From: Rubrivirga litoralis | GTDB lineage: Bacteria > Bacteroidota > Rhodothermia > Rhodothermales > Rubricoccaceae | Assembly: GCF_031846415.1 (NCBI RefSeq) | Contig: NZ_JAVRHT010000018.1 | Span: 1 to 64,000, forward strand | Direction: 5' to 3' | DNA length: 64,000 nucleotides | In this document: piece by piece, positions 50,719 through 59,487 of the stretch | How positions within the stretch are numbered: position 1 is the stretch's first letter | Layout of the letters: each line of letters starts with the position of its first letter | Notes under the pieces: model-generated | Told to the model about the DNA's origin: nothing | The model's input: the letters and a program-made list of their open reading frames with translations, nothing else | Databases searched by the model: none | Position numbers and translations under genes: made by a program

Positions 50719-52281
50719 ATGTCCGAGACCACCCCGCCCCTCCGCCTCCACGACACGCTCACGCGGCGCGTCGAGACCGTCGAGCCCGCCGCGTTCACCG
50801 ACGACGGCCGGCCGCTCCTCCGGTTCTACTCGTGCGGGCCGACCGTCTACAGCTACGCCCACATCGGCAACTTCCGCACGTTCCTGACCGCCGACCTCGT
50901 GGTCCGCACGGCCGAGGCGCTGGGGTGGGCCGTCCGCTACGTCTCGAACGTGACCGACGTGGGGCACCTGACCGAAGACGACGTGGCCGACAGCGAGGGC
51001 GAGGACAAGATGGCGAAGGCCCTCGCGTCGAAAGAGGGCGAGCGGTTCGAGACCGTCTGGGACCTCGCCCGCCACTACACGGCGGCGCTCGAGGCGGACT
51101 GGCAGGCCCTCAACCTCCGCGAGCCCGACCTGCGGCCGCGCGCGACCGAGCACGTCCGCGAGCAGATCGAGGCGGCCCAGGCGCTCGTCGAGTCCGGCCA
51201 CGCCTACGAGACCGACGACGGCGTCTACTTCCACGTCCCCTCGTTCCCCGACTACGGCAAGCTCTCCGGCAACACCGACGCCGAGACGCTGGAGGGCACG
51301 CGCGACGTCGTCCGCGACGACGACAAGCGGGACCCCCGCGACTTCGCGCTCTGGAAAAAGGACCCCGGCCACCTGATGCAGTGGTTCAGCCCGTTCACCG
51401 ACGGACCGGCGGCGGGGTGGGGCTTTCCCGGGTGGCACCTCGAGTGCTCGGTGATGGCGCAGAAGTACCTGGGCGAGACGATCGACCTCCACGGCGGCGG
51501 CGAGGACCTCCGGTTCCCCCACCACGAGTGCGAGATCGCGCAGGCCGAGGCGCTGACCGGCGAGCCGTTCTCGCGCTACTGGATCCACACGCGGTTCCTC
51601 CAGGTCGAGGGCGAGAAGATGTCGAAGTCGAAGGGCAACTTCCTCACCGTCCGCGACCTGACCGCCCCGCCCCCGACGGGCCGCGCGGACTGGGGCGCGC
51701 CGGTCGACCCGCTCGCGCTCCGGCTCGTCCTGATCTCGGGCCACTACGCCCGCCCGTTCAACCTCACGCAGAAGGCGCTCGCCGACGCCCAGAAAAACGT
51801 CGCCCGCTACCGCGAGGCCGACGACGCCGCACGCGACGCGCTCGAAGCGGGGCGGGGCGGGGCGGACGTCCTGGCCGACGACCTCGACGCGGCCTGGGCC
51901 GAGGCGCTCGCGGCGATGGCCGACGACCTCAACACGCCGGTCGCCCTCGCGGCGGCCTACCGGGGCGCGAACGCGGTCCTCGCCGCGCACCGGGCCGCCC
52001 CGCTCTCGGCGGCGAGCGCGGCCTCGGCGGCGGCGTTCCTCGACCGCGTGAACGCGCTGCTCGGCGTCGTCCGCTCCGAATACGGCGAGCCCGCGGGCGG
52101 GGCGGACGCGGGCGCGGACGATGACAAGTTACGCAAGCAGGTCGAGGACCTCTTAGTTGAACGCATGGTCGCACGTGAGCAGAAAGACTGGGCGAGCGCC
52201 GACGCTGTCCGCGACGAGCTCGACCGCCTCGGCGTCAAGGTCATGGACACGCCGGCCGGCCCCGAGTGGCGCCGAGCCTGA
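50719..52281 (+). CDS. cysS: Cysteine-tRNA ligase
   Basis: Class I aminoacyl-tRNA synthetase that charges tRNA-Cys. The 520-residue product has the HIGH-type motif in YAHIGNFRTF and the KMSKS motif in EKMSKSKGNFL. Zinc-binding residues are in SCGPTVYS, GWHLECSVMAQKYLG and HHECEIAQAE. The DALR-like helical C-terminus has two short Ala/Gly-rich inserts (AGRGGADVL, PAGGADAGADD) encoded by G/C motifs. ATG 50719 follows CCCCGCCC. It is not part of an obvious operon. Confidence 0.97.
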   Translation: MSETTPPLRLHDTLTRRVETVEPAAFTDDGRPLLRFYSCGPTVYSYAHIGNFRTFLTADLVVRTAEALGWAVRYVSNVTDVGHLTEDDVADSEGEDKMAKALASKEGERFETVWDLARHYTAALEADWQALNLREPDLRPRATEHVREQIEAAQALVESGHAYETDDGVYFHVPSFPDYGKLSGNTDAETLEGTRDVVRDDDKRDPRDFALWKKDPGHLMQWFSPFTDGPAAGWGFPGWHLECSVMAQKYLGETIDLHGGGEDLRFPHHECEIAQAEALTGEPFSRYWIHTRFLQVEGEKMSKSKGNFLTVRDLTAPPPTGRADWGAPVDPLALRLVLISGHYARPFNLTQKALADAQKNVARYREADDAARDALEAGRGGADVLADDLDAAWAEALAAMADDLNTPVALAAAYRGANAVLAAHRAAPLSAASAASAAAFLDRVNALLGVVRSEYGEPAGGADAGADDDKLRKQVEDLLVERMVAREQKDWASADAVRDELDRLGVKVMDTPAGPEWRRA

Positions 52282-52369
52282 GGGCGGGGCGGCGCCTCTC
52301 CCCCGCCCCGCCCCCGTCGCGCGCCGGGCGCACCACCCCGCCCGACGACGACTGCTCGACAGAGCGCTA

Positions 52370-52410
52370 GCGCCGTACCTCGCACCGGGTACCCCGTACC
52401 TGCCCGAAGC
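52370..52410. repeat. Degenerate GTACCCC repeat at the end of the EEP gene
   Basis: GCGCCGTACCTCGCACCGG and the following GTACCCCGTACCTGCC form three or four imperfect heptamers related to the array at 32.4 kb, lying just after the stop codon of the minus-strand gene. Confidence 0.65.
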
Positions 52411-52412
52411 TC

Positions 52413-53519
52413 TTAAGCGTCGTCACCCAGGACGAGGTCGGCCCAGACGCCGGCGTGGTCGCTCGGCCAGAGGTCGCCGATCCGGTCCGCGGGCTCGTCG
52501 AGGACGGTCTCGAACGCCTCGACCTGGAACCCGCGCGTGAGGACGAGGTCGATCCGCGTGGACAGGTCGGACGCGTCGTTGCGGAGATCGGCGTCCTGGC
52601 AGCACGTGGGCGTGCCTGCGCCTGCCCCCGCCGCGTCGTCGAGGACGCGCGTGACGATCCCGTAGGTCGCGGTGCCGGTCCCGCCCGCGTCCGAGTTCAG
52701 GTCGCCGACGAGGACGAGCGGACTCGGGACGCGCGCGACGGCCGCGGCCAGCTCAGCGCCCTGAGCCTCCTGGACCGGACCGGCGGGGCCGCCCACTTCG
52801 AGGTGCGTGTTGAAAAACGCGAACGTGGCGCCGTCGACCGTCGCCCGGACCGACTGGTAGGACCGGACGAACGCCTGCTCGACGCCGCCCACCGGCACCG
52901 TGAGGATGGCCTGGAACACGGTGGCCGTCGCGCCCGAGGTCTCGACGCCCGACCGGGCGAGGATTACGTCGGCGTCGCGGTAGCGGACGTCGAAGAAGGT
53001 CCGTCCGTCGGCCGTCGCCGGGAACTCGACGTCGGCGTTGTCGCTGCGGGCGGCGACGGTGTAGCTCGCGCCCTCGGCGGCGAGCGCGTCGAGGAGGAGG
53101 TCGAGGAGGTCGTAGGTCACGTCCGTGGCCGCGGTCGCCGCCCCGCCCGGCAGGTTGTCCGCCGGCGTTTGGACGGCGTAGGTCGCGACCTCCTGGAGCC
53201 CGACGAGGTCAGGCTCGATGTCGGCGATCTCGGCGGCGATGGCCGCCATCCGCGCGGCGGGGTCCGAGGCCTCGATCGTGGCGTAGAGCTCGGCCACGCG
53301 GAGCGGGACGCGCTGGGCGTCGGTCTCGGCGGTGACCGTGAACAGGTCGCCGCCGAGGTAGAGGTTCTGGCTCATCACGCGGACCTCGGCGCCGCTCGCG
53401 TCGTCGTCGCCGCTGTCGCACCCGGTGACGAGGAGCGGGGCGGCCAGGAGGGCAGCGAAGACCGAGGCGCGGAGCCGCGCGGACCGTGAGGCGAGCGGGG
53501 CGGTCGGGAGCGTGGGCAT
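52413..53519 (-). CDS. Endonuclease/exonuclease/phosphatase-family lipoprotein
   Basis: Exported enzyme of the EEP (DNase I-like/phosphodiesterase) superfamily. The 368-residue product has a signal peptide with lipobox LVTGC followed by DSGDDDASG, then the EEP core. This shows as VMSQNLYLGG (first metal-site Asn), DLVGLQEVATY (catalytic Glu), FFNTHLEV (His), LVLVGDLNSDAGG (Asp-x-Asn) and the final WPSDHAGVWADL (Asp-His). All hallmark residues are present, so it is probably active. Substrate may be nucleic acid, a phosphoester or a sphingolipid. The acidic tail after the lipid cysteine resembles a surface-export signal. Confidence 0.88.
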   Translation of the reverse strand: MPTLPTAPLASRSARLRASVFAALLAAPLLVTGCDSGDDDASGAEVRVMSQNLYLGGDLFTVTAETDAQRVPLRVAELYATIEASDPAARMAAIAAEIADIEPDLVGLQEVATYAVQTPADNLPGGAATAATDVTYDLLDLLLDALAAEGASYTVAARSDNADVEFPATADGRTFFDVRYRDADVILARSGVETSGATATVFQAILTVPVGGVEQAFVRSYQSVRATVDGATFAFFNTHLEVGGPAGPVQEAQGAELAAAVARVPSPLVLVGDLNSDAGGTGTATYGIVTRVLDDAAGAGAGTPTCCQDADLRNDASDLSTRIDLVLTRGFQVEAFETVLDEPADRIGDLWPSDHAGVWADLVLGDDA

Positions 53520-53746
53520 GGCGGGGCGGGGCGGGTGAGGAGGCACGGCCAGGATAGGGACGGGCCGCCCCGCCCTCGGCACCGTCCCGGCGCGGGCCGT
53601 AGACTCTCGCCCGCTCGGCCTGGCTGCGCCGCCGCTCACGCCGAGGGCGAGGCGCCCCTCACGCAGAGGGCGAGCGCGAGCGGAGTGGTCGGCCGCCCCG
53701 CCCGTGACCACCGACCTACCGACTCACCGACTCTACCGCCCCGCCC

Positions 53747-54247
53747 GTGATCGACGCCTCCGACTACTCCTCGCTCGAAGGCGGCCTCGTCCGCATGCTC
53801 GACCGGCTCCAGGCCGAGGGCACGGCGACGAAGGACCGCGACGCCGACCAACTCCTCCGCGACGACCCCAACGCCGTCCTCCTCGGGCTCCTCTACGACC
53901 AGCGCGTGCTCGCCGAGACCGCGTTCACTGGGCCACTCAAGCTGAAGCAGCGGCTCGGCCACCTCGACATGCGCCGGATCGCGGAGATGGACCGCGACGC
54001 CTTCGCCGCCGTCTTTACCGAGTCCCCGGCCGTCCACCGCTTCACGAACAAGATGGTCGACCTTACGCAAGACGTGGCCCGCCGCCTGGCCGACGACTAC
54101 GGCGGCGACGCCGCGCAGATCTGGGCCGAGGGCGGGGCGGCCGACGTCCAGCGCCGGGTCCGCGCGCTGCCCGGGTTCGGGCCGATGAAGGCGAAGAAGC
54201 TCGCGTTCTGCCTGTACTACTTCGGGCACCGCGACCTCAGCGGGTAG
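53747..54247 (+). CDS. HhH-GPD-type base-excision-repair-like protein
   Basis: Small protein of the uncharacterised HhH-GPD family related to base-excision glycosylases. The 166-residue product has LGLLYDQRVLAETAFTGPLKLKQRLGHLDM, DAFAAVFTESPAVHRFTNKM and the helix-hairpin-helix ALPGFGPMKAKKLAF near the C-terminus. The catalytic Asp and Lys of canonical family members are not evident after the hairpin, and it is shorter than true glycosylases, so activity is uncertain. GTG 53747 directly follows CCGCCCCGCCC. Confidence 0.8.
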   Translation: MIDASDYSSLEGGLVRMLDRLQAEGTATKDRDADQLLRDDPNAVLLGLLYDQRVLAETAFTGPLKLKQRLGHLDMRRIAEMDRDAFAAVFTESPAVHRFTNKMVDLTQDVARRLADDYGGDAAQIWAEGGAADVQRRVRALPGFGPMKAKKLAFCLYYFGHRDLSG

Positions 54248-54360
54248 CCGCCCCGCCCCAGGCTTTACCGCCGGGGCCGTGCGGGGAGGCGCCGTAGGAA
54301 CGTTCCGGGAAACGCCGAACCGGCCGGCAGAGGCCGCGTTCACGGACGACTGATCGCTAC

Positions 54361-55419
54361 GTGCCTGTGTCCCCTACGACTCACCTCGACGTTCCCGCCT
54401 GGGCCTGGCTGGCGCTGAACGCCTACATCATCGGGCTCCTCCTAGTGGACCTGTTCGGGTTCAATAAGGAGGCCCACAAGATCGAGTGGAAGGAGGCCGC
54501 CTGGCTCTCGGCCTTTTTCGTGGCCGCCTCGCTGGCCGTGAACGCGGCCATCTGGATCGGCTTTGGGCATGAACCCGCGCTCACGTTCTTCACGGCCTAC
54601 ATCGTCGAGAAGTCGCTCTCGGTCGACAACCTGTTCGTGATCGCGGTCCTGTTCGGGTACTTCGGGGTCCCGGCCCAGTACCAGCACCGCGTCCTGTTCT
54701 GGGGGATCTTCGGGGCCATCCTGATGCGGGGGTTCATGATCCTCGTCGGCGTCGCGCTCATCGACCGCTTCCACTGGCTGCTCTACGTGTTCGGGGCGTT
54801 CCTCGTGCTCACCGGGCTCCGCATGTTCCGGGACAACGACGACGCCGCCGACGTGTCGCAGAACAAGCTGCTCGTGTTCCTCCGCCGCAAGCTGCCGGTC
54901 ACGGAGTCGTACCACGAGGAGCACTTCTTCGTCCGCCTGAAGGGGAAGCTGTGGGCGACCCCGCTGTTCCTGGTCCTCATCATGATCGAGCTGACGGACG
55001 TCGTGTTCGCGGTCGACTCGATTCCGGCCATCCTCGGCATCACGACCGACCCGTTCATCGCCTACAGCTCGAACATCATGGCCGTCGTGGGCCTGCGCGC
55101 GCTGTACTTCCTGCTGGCCGGGATCATCGAGCGCGTCCGCTACCTCCACTACGGGCTCGGGTTCGTGCTCGTGTTCATCGGCGGGAAGATGCTGGCCGAG
55201 CCGTTCATCGACGGCCACCTCCCGACGTGGGTCTCGCTCACGGTCATCGCGGTCTCGATCGGGACGGCGTCCGTGGCGTCGTGGATCGCCACGCGCCGCG
55301 AGGAGCGGGCCGCCCCGCCCGGCGCGCCCACCCCGCCCGGCGAGGCCGACGTCCCCGACGTGGCCCGGTCCGGCGACGGGGCGGCCGCCGAGCCGCCGGT
55401 GATCAAGAACCAGGGGTAG
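54361..55419 (+). CDS. TerC/Alx-family membrane protein
   Basis: Integral membrane protein of the TerC family, implicated in manganese or other metal export and membrane stress. The 352-residue product has nine or so hydrophobic segments. The paired acidic signatures TAYIVEKSLSVDNLFVIAVLF and MIELTDVVFAVDSIPAILGIT carry the conserved Asp and Glu that line the metal path. The C-terminal 40 residues are Pro/Ala-rich and soluble. GTG 54361 gives the full N-terminus, with no ATG available nearby. Members elsewhere are often controlled by a manganese riboswitch; I found no convincing one in the 113 bases upstream. Confidence 0.93.
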   Translation: MPVSPTTHLDVPAWAWLALNAYIIGLLLVDLFGFNKEAHKIEWKEAAWLSAFFVAASLAVNAAIWIGFGHEPALTFFTAYIVEKSLSVDNLFVIAVLFGYFGVPAQYQHRVLFWGIFGAILMRGFMILVGVALIDRFHWLLYVFGAFLVLTGLRMFRDNDDAADVSQNKLLVFLRRKLPVTESYHEEHFFVRLKGKLWATPLFLVLIMIELTDVVFAVDSIPAILGITTDPFIAYSSNIMAVVGLRALYFLLAGIIERVRYLHYGLGFVLVFIGGKMLAEPFIDGHLPTWVSLTVIAVSIGTASVASWIATRREERAAPPGAPTPPGEADVPDVARSGDGAAAEPPVIKNQG

Positions 55420-55521
55420 GGGCGAGCGCGGGCGGGGTGGCGAGCGCGGGCTCCCCCAGCCGTCCGCAACCGCCACCCGAGCGGCACGTACGCGCGGCGC
55501 CTCCTCCAGCCCGCCCCGCCC

Positions 55522-55956
55522 GTGCAGATCCAGACGCAGATCGACATCGACGCCCCGCCCGAGCGCGTGTGGGCCGTGCTCACGGACTTTGAGCGCCAGG
55601 ACTGGAACCCGTTCATCCACGAGATCCGCGGCGAGGTCCGCGAGGGCGCCCGGCTCTTTGCCCGCCTCGGACCGCCGGGCAAAAAGCCGATGACGTTCAA
55701 GCCCGTCGTGACGCGCGCCGAGCCGGGGCGCGCGCTCTCGTGGCGGGGCACGCTGGGGGCGGGGTGGCTCTTCCGCGGCGAGCACGCGTTCCGCCTGGAG
55801 CCGCTCGGGGCGGGGCGGACGCGGTTCCACCACGGCGAAGCGTTCGGCGGGCTCCTCGTCCCGCTCCTGCGCCGGAGCCTCGACACCGACACGCGCGGCG
55901 GGTTCGAGGCCATGAACCGGGCGATCAAGGCGGAGGCCGAGCGGGACACGGCGTAG
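55522..55956 (+). CDS. SRPBCC (START-like) domain protein
   Basis: Single-domain protein of the polyketide cyclase/SRPBCC fold, which forms a deep ligand pocket. The 144-residue product shows the family entry QIDIDAPPERVWAVLTDFERQDWNPFI, the central strands RLGPPGKKPMTFKPVVTR and RALSWRGTLG, and a long C-terminal helix. Ligand is unknown. GTG 55522 directly follows CCGCCCCGCCC; the stop TAG is part of a half copy of the GTAGGGGCGACC repeat. Confidence 0.82.
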   Translation: MQIQTQIDIDAPPERVWAVLTDFERQDWNPFIHEIRGEVREGARLFARLGPPGKKPMTFKPVVTRAEPGRALSWRGTLGAGWLFRGEHAFRLEPLGAGRTRFHHGEAFGGLLVPLLRRSLDTDTRGGFEAMNRAIKAEAERDTA

Positions 55957-56013
55957 GGGCGACCGCTCCGCCGCCTGCGCACGGCGGCGCGGCGCCGCCC
56001 CGCCCCCGGCTCG

Positions 56014-56877
56014 TCACGCGTCCGGGTCGATCACGAACAGGTGCGACAGGTGCCCCGGCCGCGTCGAGATGTGGACGCGGCCGTCGGCGCGGCGGCCCGT
56101 CGGGAGGTCCGTCGAGATCGCAGTCCGCCCCGCCCCCGCCCCGCCCGTCGTGATCGTGCGCGTCTGGCCGGGCGCGTTGGGGTCGTAGACCTGGAGCGTC
56201 GCGTCGAGGCGGCCGCGGCGGTCGACCCCGAAGGCGACGACCTGGTGGAGCGTGAACGGGTCGGGCGCGTCGCCGACGAGGCCGAGGAGGGCGGGGCGGC
56301 CGGCCCGGAGCGCCGCCTCGACGCGGTCGAGTTCGGCGGCCAGCGCGCCCGCGAGCGGGGCGTGCGGCATGGCGCCGGGCGTGAAGCGGACGAGCGCCCA
56401 GTAGCGCGCGAACCGGGGCAACGACGCGCGCAGCGTGGCCTCCTGGCGGCGCCGGAGGAGCGCGCGCATGGGCTCTCGCTCCAGCGCCGCCGTGGCGACG
56501 CGGCCGCGCGCCGGCCACCGCTCGACGGCCGCGAGCGCCATCCCGCCGCACAGCCCGAACGTCGGCCAGCGGCGGGCGACCGAGCGGACGAGCCCGCCGC
56601 CCACGGCCCACCCCGCCCCGCCCGCGACGGCGGCGCCCGCAGCGGTTCCCGCCCCGCCCTGATCGCTGCCCCCGCCGAAGCGACCGCCGAGCGCGCCGCC
56701 GAGCGCAAACGGGAGCGCGGCGAGCGGGCGGAGCGCGCCCGCGAGCACGTCGAGGTCGCCGTCGGTCCACTCGAAGCGGTTGGGGAACGAGAACCCGTCG
56801 CGGGCGGGGTCGAAGTCGAGCACGACGGCGCCGGGCGGGGCGGGCGTGTCGGTGCGGGCGGGCGGGGCGGCGCTCAT
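56014..56877 (-). CDS. Uncharacterised protein with papain-like Cys/His/Asp pattern
   Basis: I do not recognise a named family. The 287-residue product contains FGLCGGMALAAVE (about residue 110), HQVVAFGVDRRG (about 215) and VYDPNAPGQTRTI (about 235). A Cys-Gly-Gly on a helix start, a His at a strand start and an Asp in a YDPN turn, in this order, are what papain-fold cysteine peptidases and transferases show. Similar hypothetical proteins with GLCGGM, HQVLAYGY and YDPN motifs are known to me from other bacteria. There is no clear signal peptide; a Gly/Ala-rich hydrophobic part lies at 50-90. It is divergent from the L,D-transpeptidase gene. Activity is inferred from motif order only. Confidence 0.6.
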   Translation of the reverse strand: MSAAPPARTDTPAPPGAVVLDFDPARDGFSFPNRFEWTDGDLDVLAGALRPLAALPFALGGALGGRFGGGSDQGGAGTAAGAAVAGGAGWAVGGGLVRSVARRWPTFGLCGGMALAAVERWPARGRVATAALEREPMRALLRRRQEATLRASLPRFARYWALVRFTPGAMPHAPLAGALAAELDRVEAALRAGRPALLGLVGDAPDPFTLHQVVAFGVDRRGRLDATLQVYDPNAPGQTRTITTGGAGAGRTAISTDLPTGRRADGRVHISTRPGHLSHLFVIDPDA

Positions 56878-57019
56878 GGGGGCGGGGCGGGGAGCGGACC
56901 GTACGCGCCCGAGCCGGGACCGGCTCCGCTTCAGGGCCGCCCCCACGCGGCTCCGGGAAGGGCGCACCGTACTTTCGGCGGCCGCCCGACGTTGATCGTC
57001 CCTCGTCTGCCCCCCCGCC

Positions 57020-58762
57020 GTGCCGCCCGTCTCCCCTCTGCTCGCCGTCGCCCTCGCCGCCCTGCTCGGGTGGGGACCGTTCTCCGACTGGTTCGGCGCC
57101 GACGACGAGGCCGCCGCCCCGCCCGCCGCCGAGGCCGTCGACGCGCTGGCCGCCGCGCACGCCTCGGCGCAGACGATCCGCGTGGGCGGGGCGGCCGCCG
57201 CGCTCCGGCCCGAGACGCGGGCGGCGTACGCTGGGGGCGCCGCGCTGTGGGCGCTGCCGGCCGAACGCCGGACGCTCCGCCGGGCGATCGGCGAGGCGGC
57301 GGCCGACGGGCTCCGCCCGGCCGAAGTCCACGCGCCCACGCTCGACCTGCTCGACGCGCGGCTGGCCGAGGCCGAGGCCCAGTGGGAGGCGCTCGACGGC
57401 GCCGCCCGCGACACGCTCGCCGACCCCCGCCCCGCCCTCGTCGCCGCGCTCGACGTGCTGCTGACCGACGGCGCGCTCCGCCTGGGCGGGGCGCTCCTGG
57501 GCGAGCGCGCGGACCCCGCCTCGCTCTACCCCGGCGTGTGGCACGCGACCGACCGCGACCCGGACGGCGAGCGCTGGGCCGGCCTCCAGGCCGCCGTCCG
57601 CTCGGGCGACGCGCGGCGCGTGGCGGCAGCGCTCGGCGGGCTCCGCCCCGCCCACGCCGGGTACCGCCGGCTGCGTGCGCGGCTGGACGCGCTGGGCGAC
57701 GACCTCGCGCCGGTGCCCGAGGGCACGGCGCTCCGCCCCGGCGGCCGGTCGGTCCGCGTGCCGCACCTCCGCGAGCGGCTGGACGCGCTGGGCTGGCTCC
57801 CCGCCGACTCGCTCGACGCCTGGACGCGCCCCGACGCCTACCTCCTCGACGACTCGCTCGCCGCCGGGCTCGCCCGCTTCGAGAGCGCCCACGGCCTCGC
57901 GTCCGACAGCGTGCTCGATGCCTCGGTGACGGATGCGCTCAACGCCGACCTGGACGGGCTCCGCGACCGGCTCGCGCTCAACCTGGAGCGCTGGCGCTGG
58001 CTCCCCGACGACTTCGGCGAGCACTACGTGTGGGTGAACCTGCCGGCCTTCGAGATCCGCGCGTTCATGCGAGACTCGACGGGCGGGGTGGCCGAGTCCC
58101 TGCGGATGCCGGCCAACATCGGCAACGCGCAGACAACGGGGTGGACGACGCCGGTGATCTCGGACTCCATCCACACGCTCGAATTCCAGCCGGCGTGGTA
58201 CGTCCCGCGCTCGCTGGCCGCCGCCCAAGTGCTCCCGATGGCCCAGCGCGACAGCCTCTCGCTCCACCGCCAGGGGTTCGAGGTGTACCAGAACGGGCAG
58301 GCGGTCGACTCGCGCCTCGTGCCGTGGGACTCGGTCTCGGTCTCGTCCTTCCGGTTCGTGCAGCGGCCCGGCCCGGCCAACCCGCTCGGGCGCGTCAAGT
58401 TCTTGATGCACAACCCGTATGCCATCCTCATCCACGACACGAACAAGCGGTACACGTTCGACGACGGCTCGGGCTCGTCGATGTCGAGCGGGTGCGTGCA
58501 GGCGTCGGCGCCGGACGAGCTCGCCGAGCACCTGATGACGACGGTCAACGGCTGGGAGCCGGGGCGCGCGCGGGCCGCGTGGCGGGGCGGCCCACGCCGG
58601 GGCGTCCGCCTGGAGCGCCCGGTGCGGACGCACTTCGTCTACTTCACGGCCTGGGCCGAGGAGGGCGGGGCGCTCCGGCTCTATGCCGACCCGTACGGCT
58701 ACGACGCGGCGCTGGCCGCCGCGCTCGGCCGCGCCCGCCCCGCCCCCGACGACGCCTCGTGA
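57020..58762 (+). CDS. L,D-transpeptidase (YcbB/LdtD-like)
   Basis: Periplasmic peptidoglycan cross-linking enzyme. The 580-residue product has an N-terminal hydrophobic segment and an Ala-rich helical region. A peptidoglycan-binding-like part lies around 245-320 (LRERLDALGWLP, FESAHGLASDSVLDASVTDALN), followed by RLALNLERWRWLPDDFGEHYVWVNLPAFEI, typical of the large LdtD group. The catalytic domain has VKFLMHNPYAILIHDTN (His472) and SSMSSGCVQ with the catalytic Cys492. GTG 57020 is the only start that keeps the signal segment. A small secreted protein gene follows after four bases and may be part of the same function. Confidence 0.93.
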   Translation: MPPVSPLLAVALAALLGWGPFSDWFGADDEAAAPPAAEAVDALAAAHASAQTIRVGGAAAALRPETRAAYAGGAALWALPAERRTLRRAIGEAAADGLRPAEVHAPTLDLLDARLAEAEAQWEALDGAARDTLADPRPALVAALDVLLTDGALRLGGALLGERADPASLYPGVWHATDRDPDGERWAGLQAAVRSGDARRVAAALGGLRPAHAGYRRLRARLDALGDDLAPVPEGTALRPGGRSVRVPHLRERLDALGWLPADSLDAWTRPDAYLLDDSLAAGLARFESAHGLASDSVLDASVTDALNADLDGLRDRLALNLERWRWLPDDFGEHYVWVNLPAFEIRAFMRDSTGGVAESLRMPANIGNAQTTGWTTPVISDSIHTLEFQPAWYVPRSLAAAQVLPMAQRDSLSLHRQGFEVYQNGQAVDSRLVPWDSVSVSSFRFVQRPGPANPLGRVKFLMHNPYAILIHDTNKRYTFDDGSGSSMSSGCVQASAPDELAEHLMTTVNGWEPGRARAAWRGGPRRGVRLERPVRTHFVYFTAWAEEGGALRLYADPYGYDAALAAALGRARPAPDDAS

Positions 58763-58766
58763 CGCC

Positions 58767-59201
58767 ATGCGCCTCCTCCCCGCCCTCGCGCTCCTGATCG
58801 CCGCGCCGGCCGTGGCCCAAGACCCCGCCCCGCCCGCGGCTCCCCGCGACAGCCCAGACGGGTTCGAGCCGTGGCGGGACCAGGACGAGACGCTGGAGGA
58901 AGAGCAGGGGCGGCTCCGCCACTTCCTCGACCGACGTACAGAGCGGCTGGCGAGGACGCTGGACAACTTGCCCGGCGCCACCCCACGGTGCGACGCCGGC
59001 GCGCCGATGCCGACGCCGTTCGGCGCGGGCGGGGCGGCGCCGGCCCCGATGCCCGAGGCGGAGCGCACCGGGCCGCCGCCGGTCCCGATGCCGAACCTGT
59101 GCGCGGGCGGGGTGGCCGAGGCCGTCCCGGTCCGCCGCCCCGCCCGACCGCCGGCGCGGCGCGTGGTCCCGCCCGCCGCCCCGCCCCGCCACGAGCGATA
59201 G
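58767..59201 (+). CDS. Small secreted Pro-rich protein
   Basis: Unrecognised. The 144-residue product has a signal peptide ending PAVAQ and a charged helix (DQDETLEEEQGRLRHFLDRR). The C-terminal half is Pro/Ala/Arg-rich with two cysteines (TPRCDAGAP, PNLCAGG). It starts four bases after the L,D-transpeptidase stop, so it is almost certainly co-translated and may act with it in the envelope. The Pro-rich part is encoded by G/C motifs and could be low-complexity expansion. Confidence 0.6.
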   Translation: MRLLPALALLIAAPAVAQDPAPPAAPRDSPDGFEPWRDQDETLEEEQGRLRHFLDRRTERLARTLDNLPGATPRCDAGAPMPTPFGAGGAAPAPMPEAERTGPPPVPMPNLCAGGVAEAVPVRRPARPPARRVVPPAAPPRHER

Positions 59202-59393
59202 CGCGCGGGCGGGGCGGACAAGCCGAGGCCGACCGCCCCGCCCGCGCTCCCCCCGCCGTTCGGCCGGTCGCTCCGCTGAGCGGAGGCGGAGCCTCTGCGA
59301 TGGGCGCGCGGACGGGGGGAGCCCAGGGGCGTGGCCGTGCGGGCGGGGCGGCCCGCAGTTGCCGCGCCCGCCGAATGCCGCTAGCTTGGCCGC

Positions 59394-59465
59394 ATGGCAC
59401 GCCGCACTCCGCTCGTCTGGCCCTGGTGGCCCCCACACCCAGTGGGCGGACGGCCAGTGGCCTGA
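59394..59465 (+). CDS. trpL: trp operon leader peptide
   Basis: A 23-codon frame that starts MARRTPLVWPWWPPHP and ends with a TGA at 59463. Codons 9, 11 and 12 are TGG (59418-59420, 59424-59426 and 59427-59429), giving three Trp in four codons; Trp is the rarest amino acid, so this is very unlikely by chance. The frame lies 110 bases before trpE and is followed by competing RNA hairpins and a six-T terminator. This is the arrangement of classical tryptophan attenuation. The peptide itself has no expected function beyond ribosome stalling. Confidence 0.85.
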   Translation: MARRTPLVWPWWPPHPVGGRPVA

Positions 59466-59487
59466 CGCGAACGCGCCTCCCGACGCG

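Noticed and set aside
54248..54360. Manganese (yybP-ykoY) riboswitch before the TerC gene
   Set aside because: A GGGGAGGCGCC segment is suggestive, but the partner conserved segment and the stem order are missing.
55925..59221. Open frame of 1098 codons on the minus strand
   Set aside because: It runs antisense to the L,D-transpeptidase and in another frame of the papain-like gene; composition is Arg/Gly/Pro/Ala only.
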